Shown here: one piece after another, positions 44,785 to 55,719 of the stretch | How the letters are laid out: each line of letters starts with the position of its first letter | Position numbering within the stretch: the stretch's first letter is position 1 | Assembly: GCA_009885795.1 (NCBI GenBank) | Contig: VFKA01000002.1 | Coordinates: forward strand, 1-64,000 | From: Rhodospirillales bacterium | GTDB taxonomy: Bacteria > Pseudomonadota > Alphaproteobacteria > Dongiales > Dongiaceae | Reading direction: 5' to 3' | Length of the DNA: 64,000 nt | Made by a program: the position numbers and the translations under genes | Notes under the pieces: generated by a model | What the model saw: the letters and a program-made list of their open reading frames with translations, nothing else | Databases searched by the model: none | Told to the model about the DNA's origin: nothing

Positions 44785-46275
44785 GTGCGGCTCGGCCTGC
44801 TCATGCAAACGCGGACAACGAGCGGAACGGAGATCGAGGCCGGCCTCTTGGCGGATCCGGAAATCCGCGGGCTCGCCGCCGATTCGCGCGCCGTCGCCCC
44901 CGGCTGGCTGTTCGCGGCCTTGCCGGGAAGCAAGGTGGACGGAAGGCGGTTCGTCGACGATGCCGTCGCCCGCGGCGCGGTCGCGGTGCTGGCCCCCGCC
45001 GGCACGCTCCTCAAGAACTATGACCATCCGGTCGCCCTGGTCACGGATGAAAATCCGCGCCGGCGCCTGGCGATCATCGCCGCCAAATTTCACGCTCCGC
45101 AACCGCGCCACATCGCCGCGGTCACGGGGACCAACGGCAAGACCTCGGCGGTCGATTTCACGCGCCAGCTTTGGGCGCTCGGGGGGAAGCGTGCCGCCAG
45201 CCTCGGAACGCTGGGGTTGATCGCCCCCGACATGCACGTCGCGGGCGCGCTGACCACGCCCGATCCCGTGCTGCTGCATCGCACCCTCGCGGAGTTGGCG
45301 GAGGCGAACGTCGAGCACGTGGCCATCGAGGCATCGAGCCACGGGCTCGACCAGTACCGGCTGGACGGGCTGGTGCCGGCGGCGGCCGGTTTCACCAACC
45401 TCACCCGCGACCATCTCGACTATCACCAGACGATGGAGGCCTACCGCGCCGCCAAGTTGCGCCTCTTCGACGAGCTGCTGCCAATGGGCGCCGCGGCAAT
45501 CGCCAACGCCGACAGCCCCGAATTCGCCGCCATCGCCGCCATCGCCATGCGCCGGCGCCAGCGCCTCATCGGCTATGGACGCGACGGCGCCGAATTGAAG
45601 CTGGTTCGGCAGGGCCCGAGTTCCAAGGGCCAAGGTCTCACCGTCGAGGTCTTCGGCAAGAGGCACGATCTCGACTTCCCCGTGGCGGGCTCGTTCCAGG
45701 CGATGAACTTCCTGTGCGCGCTGGGGCTGGTGCTGGCGGAAGAGGAGAACGTGGATGGGGTACTGGGGCGCGCCCAGTACCTTCATGGCGTCCATGGCCG
45801 GATCGAACTGGTCGCGCGGCGCAACAACGGCGCCGCGGTCTATGTCGATTACGCCCATACGCCGGACGCCATGGAAACGGTACTCGCGGCGTTGCGGCCC
45901 CATGTCAAGGAACGCCTGGTCGTCGTCTTCGGCTGCGGCGGCGACCGCGACCGCGGCAAGCGGCCGCGGATGGGCGCCATCGCCGAGCGTCTGGCCGATG
46001 TCGTCATCGTCACCGACGACAATCCGCGCGGCGAAGCGCCGGAAGCGATCCGCGCCCAGATCCTCGCCGCCTGCCCGAAGGCGCGGGAGATCGGCGAGCG
46101 CGGCGCGGCGATAAGGGCCGGCGCGATCGATCTTCGGCCGGGCGACGTCATGGTCGTCGCCGGCAAGGGCCACGAGACCGGCCAGACGATCGGCGGCGTC
46201 ATTCACCCTTTCGACGACAGCGACGTAGCCAGGGCCGCCGTGCGCATAGCCGACGAGGGCGAGGCCACGCGATGA
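44785..46275 (+). CDS. murE: UDP-MurNAc-tripeptide ligase (meso-DAP adding)
   Basis: MurE adds the third stem residue in peptidoglycan precursor synthesis. The ATP-binding GTNGKTSAVDF is at about 115-125, EASSHGLDQ and TNLTRDHLDYHQTMEAY follow, and DNPR at about 412-415 marks meso-diaminopimelate specificity. The GTG at 44785, four bases after the ftsI stop and behind GAGGGA, gives 496 residues; an in-frame ATG seven codons later is an alternative. Confidence 0.95.
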   Translation: MRLGLLMQTRTTSGTEIEAGLLADPEIRGLAADSRAVAPGWLFAALPGSKVDGRRFVDDAVARGAVAVLAPAGTLLKNYDHPVALVTDENPRRRLAIIAAKFHAPQPRHIAAVTGTNGKTSAVDFTRQLWALGGKRAASLGTLGLIAPDMHVAGALTTPDPVLLHRTLAELAEANVEHVAIEASSHGLDQYRLDGLVPAAAGFTNLTRDHLDYHQTMEAYRAAKLRLFDELLPMGAAAIANADSPEFAAIAAIAMRRRQRLIGYGRDGAELKLVRQGPSSKGQGLTVEVFGKRHDLDFPVAGSFQAMNFLCALGLVLAEEENVDGVLGRAQYLHGVHGRIELVARRNNGAAVYVDYAHTPDAMETVLAALRPHVKERLVVVFGCGGDRDRGKRPRMGAIAERLADVVIVTDDNPRGEAPEAIRAQILAACPKAREIGERGAAIRAGAIDLRPGDVMVVAGKGHETGQTIGGVIHPFDDSDVARAAVRIADEGEATR

Positions 46276-47708
46276 GCGATCGCCAAGCGGTCCTGTGGAC
46301 GGCGAAGGATGCCGCGATCGCGACGGGCGGCGTCGGCAGCTTCCGGGAGGCGACGGGAGTCTCCATCGACAGCCGCACGGTGGAGCCGGGTGATCTCTTC
46401 GTCGCGATCGAGGGTCCGACCCATGACGGCCACGACTTCATCGCGGCGGCGCTGGCCGCGGGCGCCGTGGCGGCGGTCGCCGATCGGGTGCCGGCCGGTC
46501 TCTCGACCGATGCGCCCCTGTTGCGCGTCGCCGACACCATGCAGGCGCTCGTCGATCTGGGCCGCGCGGCGCGCGCGCGCACCCAAGCGCGCATCGTCGC
46601 CATCACCGGCAGCGTCGGCAAGACCGGCGGCAAGGAAATGTTGCGCCTGGCTCTTTCCCCCCAAGGTTCGACCGTTGCCGCCGCCGACAGCTACAACAAC
46701 CAGTGGGGCGTGCCCCTGAGCCTCGCGCGCATGCCGCGCGACACCGCCTTCGGCGTCTTCGAGCTGGGCATGAATCGCGCCGGCGAGATCGCGGCCTTGA
46801 CGCATCAGGTTCGCCCGGACGTCGCCATCATCACCACCGTCGAGCCGGTCCATCTCGAGTTCTTCCCTTCGGTCGAAGCCATCGCCGACGCCAAGGCCGA
46901 GATCTTTCAGGGCATGCTGGCCGAGGGCGCCGCAATCCTCAATCGCGACAACCCGCATTTCGCGCGCCTCGCCGTTGCGGCCCGCGCGGCGGGACTGACG
47001 CGCATCATCGGTTTCGGGCGCCATGGCCAGGCCGAGGCGCGCCTCATCGACGCGCTCGCCGACGCCAATGGCAGCGTCGTCATCGCCGATATCCTGGGCC
47101 AGCGGGTCGATTATCGTTTGAATCTGCCCGGGCAGCATTGGATCGCGAACAGCCTGGGCGTGCTCGCGGGCGTGAAGGCGCTCGGCGCCGACGTCCGGGC
47201 CGGCGCCGCCGCCCTTGCCGCCATGCGGGCGATGAAGGGGCGCGGCGAGCGCCATGCGATCGCGCTGCCGGGCGGCACGTTCCAGCTTATCGACGAAAGC
47301 TACAACGCGAGCCCGGTGGCCGTGCGCGCGGCACTGAAGGTGTTAGCCGCGACCACGCCCGCCGCCGGCGGCCGGCGCATCGCCGTCCTCGGCGACATGC
47401 GCGAATTGGGTACGGCCGCGCCGGCGCTTCATGCCGGTCTGGTCGCCGACGTACTCGCGGCCGGGGTCGATCTCGTGTTCACGGCCGGGCCGCTGATGGG
47501 TGCGCTTCACGTGGCGCTGCCCAAGGAGCGGCGCGGCGGCCACGTCTTCGAGTCGGCCGGACTGACGACGCTTGTCGCCGGCGCCGTGCGCCCCGGTGAC
47601 GTGGTGCTGGTGAAGGGGTCGCTCGGCAGCCGCATGGGGCCGATCGCCGAAGCCCTGAAGTCGCTTCATCGCGACGGCCCGCGCGCGCGCGCGGCCAACG
47701 GCGCTTAA
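46272..47708 (+). CDS. murF: UDP-MurNAc-tripeptide:D-Ala-D-Ala ligase
   Basis: MurF adds D-Ala-D-Ala to complete the pentapeptide precursor. The 478-residue protein has [18 protein letters not shown] in the N-terminal domain, the ATP loop [14 protein letters not shown] at about 112-125, [17 protein letters not shown], and [19 protein letters not shown] in the C-terminal part. The loop has GKTGGK where GKTTTK or GKTSTK is usual. The start overlaps the murE stop as ATGA. Confidence 0.95.
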   Translation: MSDRQAVLWTAKDAAIATGGVGSFREATGVSIDSRTVEPGDLFVAIEGPTHDGHDFIAAALAAGAVAAVADRVPAGLSTDAPLLRVADTMQALVDLGRAARARTQARIVAITGSVGKTGGKEMLRLALSPQGSTVAAADSYNNQWGVPLSLARMPRDTAFGVFELGMNRAGEIAALTHQVRPDVAIITTVEPVHLEFFPSVEAIADAKAEIFQGMLAEGAAILNRDNPHFARLAVAARAAGLTRIIGFGRHGQAEARLIDALADANGSVVIADILGQRVDYRLNLPGQHWIANSLGVLAGVKALGADVRAGAAALAAMRAMKGRGERHAIALPGGTFQLIDESYNASPVAVRAALKVLAATTPAAGGRRIAVLGDMRELGTAAPALHAGLVADVLAAGVDLVFTAGPLMGALHVALPKERRGGHVFESAGLTTLVAGAVRPGDVVLVKGSLGSRMGPIAEALKSLHRDGPRARAANGA

Positions 47709-47712
47709 GCCC

Positions 47713-48801
47713 ATGCTGTTCAACCTTCTGGTGCCTTTGGCGGACGAATTCGGGGTGCTGAACCTGTTCCGCTATCTGACGTTCCGAACCGGCTGCGCCA
47801 CCATGACGGCGCTTATGGTCTGTTTCGTGCTGGGCCCGCGCGTCATCGCCGGACTGAAACACATGCAGCGCCATGGCCAGCCGATCCGCGGCGACGGACC
47901 GGAATCGCATCTGCTGACCAAGGCCGGGACGCCGACCATGGGCGGTGTCCTGATTCTCCTGGCGCTCGCCTCCAGCACGTTGCTGTGGGCCGATCTGTCG
48001 AACGGCTATGTCTGGGTCGTCCTCTTCGTCACCGCCGGATTTGGGGCGGTCGGCTTCGTCGACGATTACCTGAAATTGACCCGGCGTTCGCACAAGGGCC
48101 TGCCGGGACGCCTGCGGCTTGGCGTCGAGATCGCCATCGGCGCGGCGGCGGCGTTCGCCGTCTCGGCGTTGACCGCGGCGCCGCTCGACACCGGTATGGC
48201 CGTTCCCTTCCTGAAGGACCTCTTGGTGCCGCTGGGTATTTTTTTCGTACCGTTCGCGACCTTCGTCATGGTCGGCTCCTCGAACGCGGTCAATCTGACC
48301 GACGGCCTGGACGGACTTGCGATCGTGCCGGTGATGATCGCCGCCGCGTGTTTCGCGCTCATCGCCTATCTCGCCGGCAACGCGGTCTTCGCCGGCTACC
48401 TGCAAATCAACTTCGTGCCCGGCTCGGGCGAGCTTGCGGTGTTCTGCGGCGCGCTCGTCGGCGCCAGCCTCGGTTTCCTGTGGTTCAACGCCCCGCCGGC
48501 GATGGTGTTCATGGGCGACACCGGGTCGCTCTCGGTCGGCGGCGCGCTGGGCGCCGTCGCCGTGGTTGCCAAGCACGAGCTGGTGCTGGCCATCATCGGC
48601 GGGTTGTTCGTGCTGGAGACCGTGTCGGTCATCGTCCAGGTCGCCTCGTTCAAATTGACCGGCAAGCGCGTCTTCCGCATGGCGCCGCTGCATCATCATT
48701 TCGAGAAGAAGGGCTGGCAGGAGCCGACCATCGTCATCCGCTTCTGGATCATCGCCATGGTGCTGGCCCTGGTCGGCCTGGCGACGCTGAAGGTGCGATG
48801 A
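47713..48801 (+). CDS. mraY: Phospho-MurNAc-pentapeptide translocase
   Basis: MraY links the soluble precursor to undecaprenyl phosphate, making lipid I at the inner membrane. The 362-residue protein has ten membrane helices, the [10 protein letters not shown] loop, the active-site aspartates in [20 protein letters not shown], and the [11 protein letters not shown] loop. It starts four bases after the murF stop. Confidence 0.96.
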   Translation: MLFNLLVPLADEFGVLNLFRYLTFRTGCATMTALMVCFVLGPRVIAGLKHMQRHGQPIRGDGPESHLLTKAGTPTMGGVLILLALASSTLLWADLSNGYVWVVLFVTAGFGAVGFVDDYLKLTRRSHKGLPGRLRLGVEIAIGAAAAFAVSALTAAPLDTGMAVPFLKDLLVPLGIFFVPFATFVMVGSSNAVNLTDGLDGLAIVPVMIAAACFALIAYLAGNAVFAGYLQINFVPGSGELAVFCGALVGASLGFLWFNAPPAMVFMGDTGSLSVGGALGAVAVVAKHELVLAIIGGLFVLETVSVIVQVASFKLTGKRVFRMAPLHHHFEKKGWQEPTIVIRFWIIAMVLALVGLATLKVR

Positions 48802-50213
48802 GCCCGGCCGTCCCCATTCCCGTCTCCAACTTCGCCGGCCGCGTCGTCGCGGTGCTGGGGCTGGCGCGCTCGGGCCTTGCCGCGGCGCTGGCTCTGGCCG
48901 CCGGCGGCGCCGAGGTCTGGGCATGGGACGACAGCGAAGCCGCGCGGGCGCTGGCGGCGGAGGCCGGGGTCGCGGCCACGAACCTCTATGAGTCGGATTG
49001 GAGCCGGGCGGCGGCGTTGGTCCTCAGCCCCGGCATTCCGCACACCTATCCGCGGCCGCACGCGTTGGCGCAAAAGGCGCGCGCCGCCGGGTGCCCCATC
49101 ATCGGCGACATCGACCTGTTGATGCGGGCGCGCCCGCAAGCCAATTACGTCGGCGTCACCGGCACGAACGGCAAGTCGACGACGACGTCTCTCATCGGCC
49201 ACATCCTCGCCGGCGCCGGGCGGCAAGTCGCGGTCGGGGGCAATCTCGGGCAGGCGGCGCTGACCCTCGCGCCCCTTGGAGCGGACGGCATCTATGTCCT
49301 CGAAATGTCGTCCTATCAGCTCGAGTTGACGCCCTCGGCATCGTTCAAGGTGGCAATCCTTCTCAACATCACGCCCGACCACCTGGACCGGCATGGCGGC
49401 TTCGACGGTTATGTCGCCGCCAAGCGGCGCATCTTCGATGGCCAGAAGCCGGGCGGCACGGCCATCATCGGCGCGGACGACGATGCGAGCGCGGGTGTCT
49501 GGCGTGCCTTGATCGGCGAGCACGGCCGCCGCGTCGTGCCCATTTCGGCGCGCCGCGCGGTGCCGGGCGGCGTTTACGCGGAATCGAACCGCCTCATCGA
49601 CGCGACCCTCGAACCGGCGCGCACCGTCATGGATTTCGGCCGCGCCGAAAGGCTGCCGGGCGAGCACAATCGGCAGAACGCGGCCGCCGCCTGGGCCGCT
49701 TCGCGCGCGCTCGATGTGCCCGCTTCCGATATCGCCGCCGGAATCTCGAGCTATCCCGGCCTTAGCCATCGCCAGGAGTTGGTCGCCGACGTCGCCGGCG
49801 TGCGCTTCATCAACGACAGCAAGGCCACGAACGCCGACGCCGCGGCCAAGGCGCTCGCCTGCTACGACGCGATCTACTGGATTGCCGGAGGACGGCCCAA
49901 GGAAAGCGGCATCGCCGGCCTCGAAGCCTATTACCCGCGCATCCGTCACGCCTTTCTTATCGGCGAGGCGGCAGAGGCGTTCGCCAAGACCCTCGACGGC
50001 CATGTCGGCTGGACGCTCTCGCGCACGCTTGGCCCCGCGGTCGAAGCGGCGGCGGCCATGGCCGCCCGCGAAGGACGGCGAGGCGCGGTCGTACTCCTGT
50101 CGCCGGCGGCGGCCTCCTTCGACCAATACGCGAACTTCGAGGAGCGCGGGAGCCATTTCCGCCGCCTGGTCGAAGGTGGGCCGGCACTAGCCGCGCCCCG
50201 GAGCGCGTCATGA
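48798..50213 (+). CDS. murD: UDP-MurNAc-L-Ala:D-Glu ligase
   Basis: MurD adds D-glutamate, the second stem residue. The 471-residue protein has a Rossmann-like N-terminal domain ([19 protein letters not shown]), the ATP loop [37 protein letters not shown] and [17 protein letters not shown]. The start overlaps the mraY stop as ATGA. Confidence 0.95.
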   Translation: MSPAVPIPVSNFAGRVVAVLGLARSGLAAALALAAGGAEVWAWDDSEAARALAAEAGVAATNLYESDWSRAAALVLSPGIPHTYPRPHALAQKARAAGCPIIGDIDLLMRARPQANYVGVTGTNGKSTTTSLIGHILAGAGRQVAVGGNLGQAALTLAPLGADGIYVLEMSSYQLELTPSASFKVAILLNITPDHLDRHGGFDGYVAAKRRIFDGQKPGGTAIIGADDDASAGVWRALIGEHGRRVVPISARRAVPGGVYAESNRLIDATLEPARTVMDFGRAERLPGEHNRQNAAAAWAASRALDVPASDIAAGISSYPGLSHRQELVADVAGVRFINDSKATNADAAAKALACYDAIYWIAGGRPKESGIAGLEAYYPRIRHAFLIGEAAEAFAKTLDGHVGWTLSRTLGPAVEAAAAMAAREGRRGAVVLLSPAAASFDQYANFEERGSHFRRLVEGGPALAAPRSAS

Positions 50214-51331
50214 CCGCCTATGCGCGCGACGATACCAGCGCGATGAGCCGGTGGTGGTGGACCGTGGACCGCTGGAGCCTGGCCGCGGTCGGCGGCCTCG
50301 TCTTCATCGGCGCGATCCTGATCCTCGCGGCAAGCCCGGCGGTGTCGACGCGCCTTGGGCTCGACGGATTCGCGCTGGCGCGGCGGCATTTCTTCTTGTT
50401 GCCGGTGGCGGCGCTCCTGATCTTCGGGCTATCGTTCCTCGGCCCCCGCGGCGTGCGCCGAATGGCGACGATCGGGTTCCTGCTGTCGCTGGCTCTCACC
50501 GCCTGGACTCTCGTGGCTGGGGCCGAGATCAATGGCGCCCGGCGGTGGATCGGCCTTGCCGGCTTCTCGCTGCAGCCCTCCGAGTTCCTGAAGCCCACCT
50601 TCGCGGTGGCGACCGCGTGGCTGCTGGCGGCGCGGCCGGACGGCCGGCGCCTGGCCGGCGGCGTCATGGCGGCCGGTCTGCTGGCCCTCATCCTCTTCGT
50701 GTTGCTGCGCCAGCCGGATCTCGGCATGTCGCTCCTGGTCGCCGCGACCTGGTCGGCACAAGTCTTTCTCGCCGGCTTGCCCTGGTTCTGGGTGATCGTG
50801 CTGGCGGCCATGGGCGCCGCCAGCCTGGTCGGCGCCTATGTCGCTTTCCCGCACGTGGCGCTGCGGATCGACGGCTTCATCGACCCAAGCGGAACCGATA
50901 CCTACCAGATCGACCGCTCGCTGGAGGCGTTCGCCAATGGCGGGCTGTTCGGCCGCGGCCCCGGCGAGGGCGACGTGAAGCTGCACCTACCCGACGCGCA
51001 TTCGGACTTCATCTTCGCGGTGGCGGGAGAGGAATTCGGCATCGTCGCCTGCCTCATCATCGTGACGCTGTTCGCCTTCCTGCTGCTGCGCGGCTTCGGC
51101 CGGCTGTTCGGCGAGACCAGCCCCTTCGTGCGCATCGCCGCCGCCGGGCTGCTGATCGATCTCGGGCTGCAGGCGCTTATCAACATGAGCTCCGCGCTCC
51201 ACCTGGTGCCGACCAAGGGCATGACGCTGCCCTTCATCTCTTATGGCGGCTCGTCGCTGCTGGCGACTTCGATCACGGTCGGCATGCTGCTGGCGCTGTC
51301 GCGCCGGCGCGCCGGGATGGGCATGCCATGA
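50210..51331 (+). CDS. ftsW: Septal peptidoglycan glycosyltransferase FtsW
   Basis: FtsW is the SEDS-family polymerase that works with FtsI at the septum. The 373-residue protein has about ten helices. Family blocks are GARRWIGLAGFSLQPSEFLK, the extracellular loop with TYQIDRSLEAFANGGLFGRGPGEG, LPDAHSDFIFAVAGEEFG, and the C-terminal TLPFISYGGSSLL. The start overlaps the murD stop as ATGA. Confidence 0.95.
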   Translation: MTAYARDDTSAMSRWWWTVDRWSLAAVGGLVFIGAILILAASPAVSTRLGLDGFALARRHFFLLPVAALLIFGLSFLGPRGVRRMATIGFLLSLALTAWTLVAGAEINGARRWIGLAGFSLQPSEFLKPTFAVATAWLLAARPDGRRLAGGVMAAGLLALILFVLLRQPDLGMSLLVAATWSAQVFLAGLPWFWVIVLAAMGAASLVGAYVAFPHVALRIDGFIDPSGTDTYQIDRSLEAFANGGLFGRGPGEGDVKLHLPDAHSDFIFAVAGEEFGIVACLIIVTLFAFLLLRGFGRLFGETSPFVRIAAAGLLIDLGLQALINMSSALHLVPTKGMTLPFISYGGSSLLATSITVGMLLALSRRRAGMGMP

Positions 51332-52443
51332 GCGCCCTCGTCCTCATCGCCGCCGGCGGCACGGGCGGACACATGGTCCCGGCCGAGGCGCTGGCGCTGG
51401 CGCTCATCGGGCGCGGGCACCGCGTGGCGCTCGCGACCGACGCCCGCGCCAAGGGTTTCGGCGGGCGGCTGGCCGGCGTTTCGACGCATGTGATCAGCGC
51501 CGGCGGCCTCGCCGGCGGCAGCCTGGCGCGCCGGGCCAAGGGCCTCTTCGACCTGGGGCGCGGCTGGTGGCAGGCGCGCCGCCTGATCGCCAAGCTGCAA
51601 CCCGCCATCGCCGTCGGGTTCGGCGGCTATGCCTCGGTGCCGGCGGTCCTGGCCGCCCAGCAGGCGGGATTGCCGACGCTGGTGCATGAACAAAACGCGG
51701 TGCTCGGGCGCGCCAACCGGTTGCTGGCGAGGAAGGCGCGTGCGTTGGCGCTGTCGTTCCCGCGCGAGGCGATGCGAGGCGTGGCCGCCGGCGTGGCCAC
51801 GACGCTGACCGGAACGCCGGTGCGCCCAGCCATCGCGGCACTTGGCGCCGTGGCCTATGCGCCGCCGGCCGCGAACGGTCCCTTGTCGCTTCTCGTGCTG
51901 GGCGGCAGCCTCGGCGCCCGCGTGTTCGGGCGCGTGGTGCCCGACGCCGTCGAGACACTGGCCGAGGCGCCGAGGCGGCGGCTGCGCATCGTCCAGCAGT
52001 GCCGGCATGAAGATATCGAGCGCGTGCGCGAACGCTACTTACGCCTGGCGGTCACGGCCGAGTTGTCGCCGTTCTTCGATGACGTGCCCGAGCGCTACGC
52101 GGCGGCGCATCTGGTGATCGCGCGTGCCGGCGCCTCCACCGTGGCCGAACTCGCGGCGGCCGGGCGGCCGGCCATCCTGGTGCCCTATCCGCATGCCGCC
52201 GACGATCACCAGACCGCCAACGCCGCGTGCCACTCGGCGCACGGTGCCGCCTGGCCGATCGCCGAGCGCGATTTCACCGGCGCCGATCTCGCCAGGCGCC
52301 TGGGCGAGGTCATGGCCGAACCCGGCCGGCTGTCGGCGGCCGCGGCGGCCGCGCGCGCGCAAGGGCGGCCCGACGCCGCCGAGCGTCTCGCCGACGCGGT
52401 GATCGGATTGCTGCCGGCGCCGGGGCCGGGGGCCGCGTCATGA
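51328..52443 (+). CDS. murG: Lipid II-forming GlcNAc transferase
   Basis: MurG transfers GlcNAc to lipid I at the inner face of the membrane. The 371-residue GT28 protein has the N-terminal glycine loop [46 protein letters not shown], the second glycine loop [12 protein letters not shown], and [23 protein letters not shown] for UDP-sugar binding. The start overlaps the ftsW stop as ATGA. Confidence 0.95.
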   Translation: MSALVLIAAGGTGGHMVPAEALALALIGRGHRVALATDARAKGFGGRLAGVSTHVISAGGLAGGSLARRAKGLFDLGRGWWQARRLIAKLQPAIAVGFGGYASVPAVLAAQQAGLPTLVHEQNAVLGRANRLLARKARALALSFPREAMRGVAAGVATTLTGTPVRPAIAALGAVAYAPPAANGPLSLLVLGGSLGARVFGRVVPDAVETLAEAPRRRLRIVQQCRHEDIERVRERYLRLAVTAELSPFFDDVPERYAAAHLVIARAGASTVAELAAAGRPAILVPYPHAADDHQTANAACHSAHGAAWPIAERDFTGADLARRLGEVMAEPGRLSAAAAAARAQGRPDAAERLADAVIGLLPAPGPGAAS

Positions 52444-53861
52444 CGGCGCTTCCGCTCGACATCGGCGTCATCCATTTCGTCGGCATCGGCGGCATCGGCA
52501 TGAGCGGCATCGCCGAGATATTGCACAACCTTGGATACAAGGTGCGCGGCAGCGATTTGGCCGACAACGCCAACGTGAAACGCCTGAAGGGCCTGGGCGT
52601 GCCGGTCGAGATCGGCCACCGGGCCGAGAATCTCGGCGAGGCGCGGGTGGTCGTCGTTTCCTCGGCGGTCAAGCCCGACAACCCGGAGGTGGCCGCCGCG
52701 CGCCAGCATCGCCTGGCGGTGGTGCGCCGCGCCGAAATGCTTGGCGAACTCATGCGCCTCAAATCGTCGATCGCCGTCGCCGGCACGCACGGCAAAACGA
52801 CGACCACCTCCATGGTGGCGGCGCTGCTCGACGCCGCTTCGCTCGATCCGACCGTCATCAACGGCGGCATCATCAACGCCTACGGGACCAATGCGCGGCT
52901 CGGGGCCGGCAAGTGGATGGTGGTCGAGGCCGACGAGTCGGACGGCACCTTCGTCAAGCTGCCGGCCACCATCGTCATCGTCACCAACATGGACCCCGAG
53001 CACCTCGATCATTACGGCACGGTCGAGGCGATGAACCGCGGCTACGAGGAGTTCGTGAAGAACATCCCGTTTTACGGCCTGGCCGCGCTCTGCCTCGATC
53101 ATCCGGTGGTGCAGGCGATGATTGCCCACGTTCCGGACCGGCGCATCGTCACCTACGGCCTCAGCCCCCAAGCCGATGTCCGCGCTATCGACATCGTCAT
53201 GGACGCAACCGGATCGTCGTTCGATGCCGTCATCGCCGATCCCGCCGGCAAGACCGTCATCGAGGCCTTGCGCCTGCCCATGGTCGGCAGCCACAACGTA
53301 CAGAATTCTCTGGCCGCCATCGCCGTCGCGCACGCGATCGGCATCGACCGCGAGGTCATCCGCAAGGGCCTGGCCTCGTTCGGCGGCGTCAAGCGCCGCT
53401 TCACGCGCATCGGCGAGGCCGGCGGGATCACCGTCATCGACGACTACGGCCATCACCCGGTCGAGATCGCGGCGGTGCTGAAGGCGGCGCGCTTCGCCAC
53501 CAAGGGCAAGGTCATCGCCGTCGTGCAGCCGCACCGCTACACGCGCCTCAGCCATCTGTTCGACGGGTTCTGCACCTGCTTCAACGATGCCGACGTGGTG
53601 CTCGTGGCCGAGGTCTATGCCGCCGGCGAGGAGCCGATCGTGGGCGCGAACGCCAAGGCGCTTGTGGACGGGCTGAAGGCCCATGGCCACCGCCACGCGT
53701 TGGAATTGCCAGCGGCCGAGGCCCTGGCGCCGATGGTCGCCGAATTGGCGCAGGCCGGCGATTTGGTCGTGTGCCTGGGCGCCGGCAACATCACCGCCTG
53801 GGCCCATGCGTTGCCCGGCGAGCTGCTCCGCCTCCAGGCCGGGGCGGAGGCCGCGACATGA
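52440..53861 (+). CDS. murC: UDP-MurNAc:L-Ala ligase
   Basis: MurC adds L-alanine, the first stem residue. The 473-residue protein has the N-terminal UDP-binding loop [17 protein letters not shown], the ATP loop [15 protein letters not shown] at about 116-130, [22 protein letters not shown] and [14 protein letters not shown]. The start overlaps the murG stop as ATGA. Confidence 0.96.
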   Translation: MTALPLDIGVIHFVGIGGIGMSGIAEILHNLGYKVRGSDLADNANVKRLKGLGVPVEIGHRAENLGEARVVVVSSAVKPDNPEVAAARQHRLAVVRRAEMLGELMRLKSSIAVAGTHGKTTTTSMVAALLDAASLDPTVINGGIINAYGTNARLGAGKWMVVEADESDGTFVKLPATIVIVTNMDPEHLDHYGTVEAMNRGYEEFVKNIPFYGLAALCLDHPVVQAMIAHVPDRRIVTYGLSPQADVRAIDIVMDATGSSFDAVIADPAGKTVIEALRLPMVGSHNVQNSLAAIAVAHAIGIDREVIRKGLASFGGVKRRFTRIGEAGGITVIDDYGHHPVEIAAVLKAARFATKGKVIAVVQPHRYTRLSHLFDGFCTCFNDADVVLVAEVYAAGEEPIVGANAKALVDGLKAHGHRHALELPAAEALAPMVAELAQAGDLVVCLGAGNITAWAHALPGELLRLQAGAEAAT

Positions 53862-54808
53862 TGGCGGCGCAAGTCATGACGCCGCTCATCGATCGGTTGC
53901 CCGCGGTGCGCGGGCGCCTCGGCGCCAACGCGCCGCTTTCCGGAATCACATGGTTCCACGTCGGCGGGCCGGCGGAGGTGATGTTCCGCCCGGCCGATCC
54001 CGAAGACCTGGCCGCGTTCCTGCGCGCCAAACCCGCCGGCGTGCCGGTGACGGTCATCGGCGTCGGGTCGAACCTACTGGTACGCGACGGCGGCGTGCCG
54101 GGCGTGGTGATCCGGCTTGGGCGGGGATTTGCCGGCATTGCCGCCTCGGGCGCTTCGGTCACGGCGGGCGCCGCCGCGCTCGACGTGAATGTTGCCCAAG
54201 TGGCCCGCGACGCCGGAATCGCGGGACTCGAATTCCTCGTCGGCGTGCCCGGCACCATCGGCGGCGCGCTGCGGATGAATGCCGGCGCCTATGGGCGCGA
54301 GATGATGGACGCGACCGTCTCGGCCACCGCGCTCGATCCGGCCGGGCGGCTGCATCGCCTCGACAAGGCGGCGCTGGGTTTTTCCTACCGCGCCTGCGCC
54401 GTGCCGCAAGACTGGATCTTCGTGTCGGGCGAACTCGCCGGCCGGGCCGGCGACACGGCCGCGATCGCCGGACGCATGCGCGAGATCCAAGCCGAGCGCG
54501 AGGCCAGCCAGCCGATCCGCACGCGTACCGGCGGGTCGACATTCGCCAACCCGCCCGGCGCGCGCGCCTGGGAGTTGATCGACGCCGCCGGCTGCCGGGG
54601 CCTGCGCCGCGGCGGCGCCATGGTGTCGGAGAAACACTGCAACTTCCTCATCAACACCGGCGTGGCCACGGCGGCCGATATCGAGGCGCTGGGCGAAGAG
54701 GTACGCCGGCGGGTTCTCGACCATTCGGGCATTCGGCTCGAATGGGAGATCCGTCGCGTTGGCGTGCCAGGCAGCGCGCCAGCGGGCACGACGGAGGGCG
54801 GGCGATGA
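53858..54808 (+). CDS. murB: UDP-N-acetylenolpyruvoylglucosamine reductase
   Basis: MurB reduces the enolpyruvyl group to make UDP-MurNAc, using FAD and NADPH. The 316-residue protein is of the short type II class. It has [10 protein letters not shown]-like [47 protein letters not shown] and the catalytic serine block [12 protein letters not shown]. The start overlaps the murC stop as ATGA, and MMAAQVM offers a second in-frame ATG. Confidence 0.95.
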   Translation: MMAAQVMTPLIDRLPAVRGRLGANAPLSGITWFHVGGPAEVMFRPADPEDLAAFLRAKPAGVPVTVIGVGSNLLVRDGGVPGVVIRLGRGFAGIAASGASVTAGAAALDVNVAQVARDAGIAGLEFLVGVPGTIGGALRMNAGAYGREMMDATVSATALDPAGRLHRLDKAALGFSYRACAVPQDWIFVSGELAGRAGDTAAIAGRMREIQAEREASQPIRTRTGGSTFANPPGARAWELIDAAGCRGLRRGGAMVSEKHCNFLINTGVATAADIEALGEEVRRRVLDHSGIRLEWEIRRVGVPGSAPAGTTEGGR

Positions 54809-55719
54809 AAAAAGTCCTCGTCCTCATGGGCGGCTGGTCGGCCGAGCGCGAAGTGTCGCTGGTGAGCGGCAAGGCGGTGTCGGGCGCGCTCAAGGAGCGC
54901 GGCTACGACACGACCGATTTCGACTTTCGCAAGGGCGGCGTGAAGCGGCTGCTCCAGCGCCTGGATCCGGCGCCCGACGCGGTCTTCAACGCGCTGCACG
55001 GCCGCTTCGGCGAGGACGGCGCGGTGCAGGGCCTGCTCGACCTTCTGGAAGTTCCCTACACCCATTCGGGCCTGCTCGCCTCGGCTCTGGCCATGCACAA
55101 GCCGACGGCCAAGCGCCTGTTCGCCGCGGCCGGGTTGCGCTGCCCCGAGGGGCTCGCCATCGAGCGCGCCGAGCTTGTCCGCGGCGATCCGATGCCAAGG
55201 CCCTATGTGGTGAAGCCCGCCAACGAAGGCTCCAGCGTCGGCGTCCATATCGTGCGCGCCGGCGACAACCGGCCGCCCATCGGCGATGGGGAAGGCGGCG
55301 GCGAGATCATGGTCGAGCGCTTCATCGAGGGCCGCGAACTCACGGTGGCGGTCATGGGCGAGCGGGCGCTGGCGGTGACCGAGCTTCGCCCCAAGCAGGG
55401 CTTCTACGATTACAGCGCCAAATACACGGCCGGCCTCACCGATCATCTGATCCCCGCGCCGGTCCCTGCCGCCGTCCACGAGACGGCGATGGCGATGGCA
55501 CGCGAAGCGCATCGGACACTGGGCTGCCGCGGGGTCAGCCGTGCCGATTTGCGCTATGACGACCGCGCCGGAGGCCCCGAGGGCCTCTACCTGCTCGAAG
55601 TGAACACCCAGCCGGGCATGACGCCGCTGTCGCTGGTGCCCGAGCAGGCGGCCCATGTCGGCATCCCCTTTGGCGAGCTGGTGTCGTGGATGGTGGAGCA
55701 CGCGCAATGGGGCGCATGA
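54805..55719 (+). CDS. ddl: D-alanine:D-alanine ligase
   Basis: Ddl makes the D-Ala-D-Ala dipeptide used by MurF. The 304-residue ATP-grasp protein has VLMGGWSAEREVSLVSG, NALHGRFGEDGAVQGLLDLL, YVVKPANEGSSVGVHIV, FIEGRELTVAVMG and YLLEVNTQPGMTPLSLVPEQA. The start overlaps the murB stop as ATGA. Confidence 0.95.
   Translation: MKKVLVLMGGWSAEREVSLVSGKAVSGALKERGYDTTDFDFRKGGVKRLLQRLDPAPDAVFNALHGRFGEDGAVQGLLDLLEVPYTHSGLLASALAMHKPTAKRLFAAAGLRCPEGLAIERAELVRGDPMPRPYVVKPANEGSSVGVHIVRAGDNRPPIGDGEGGGEIMVERFIEGRELTVAVMGERALAVTELRPKQGFYDYSAKYTAGLTDHLIPAPVPAAVHETAMAMAREAHRTLGCRGVSRADLRYDDRAGGPEGLYLLEVNTQPGMTPLSLVPEQAAHVGIPFGELVSWMVEHAQWGA

Noticed and set aside
42954-45014. 686-codon minus-strand frame opposite ftsI
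   Set aside because: Antisense open frame caused by GC-rich third positions; ftsI has all three catalytic motifs.
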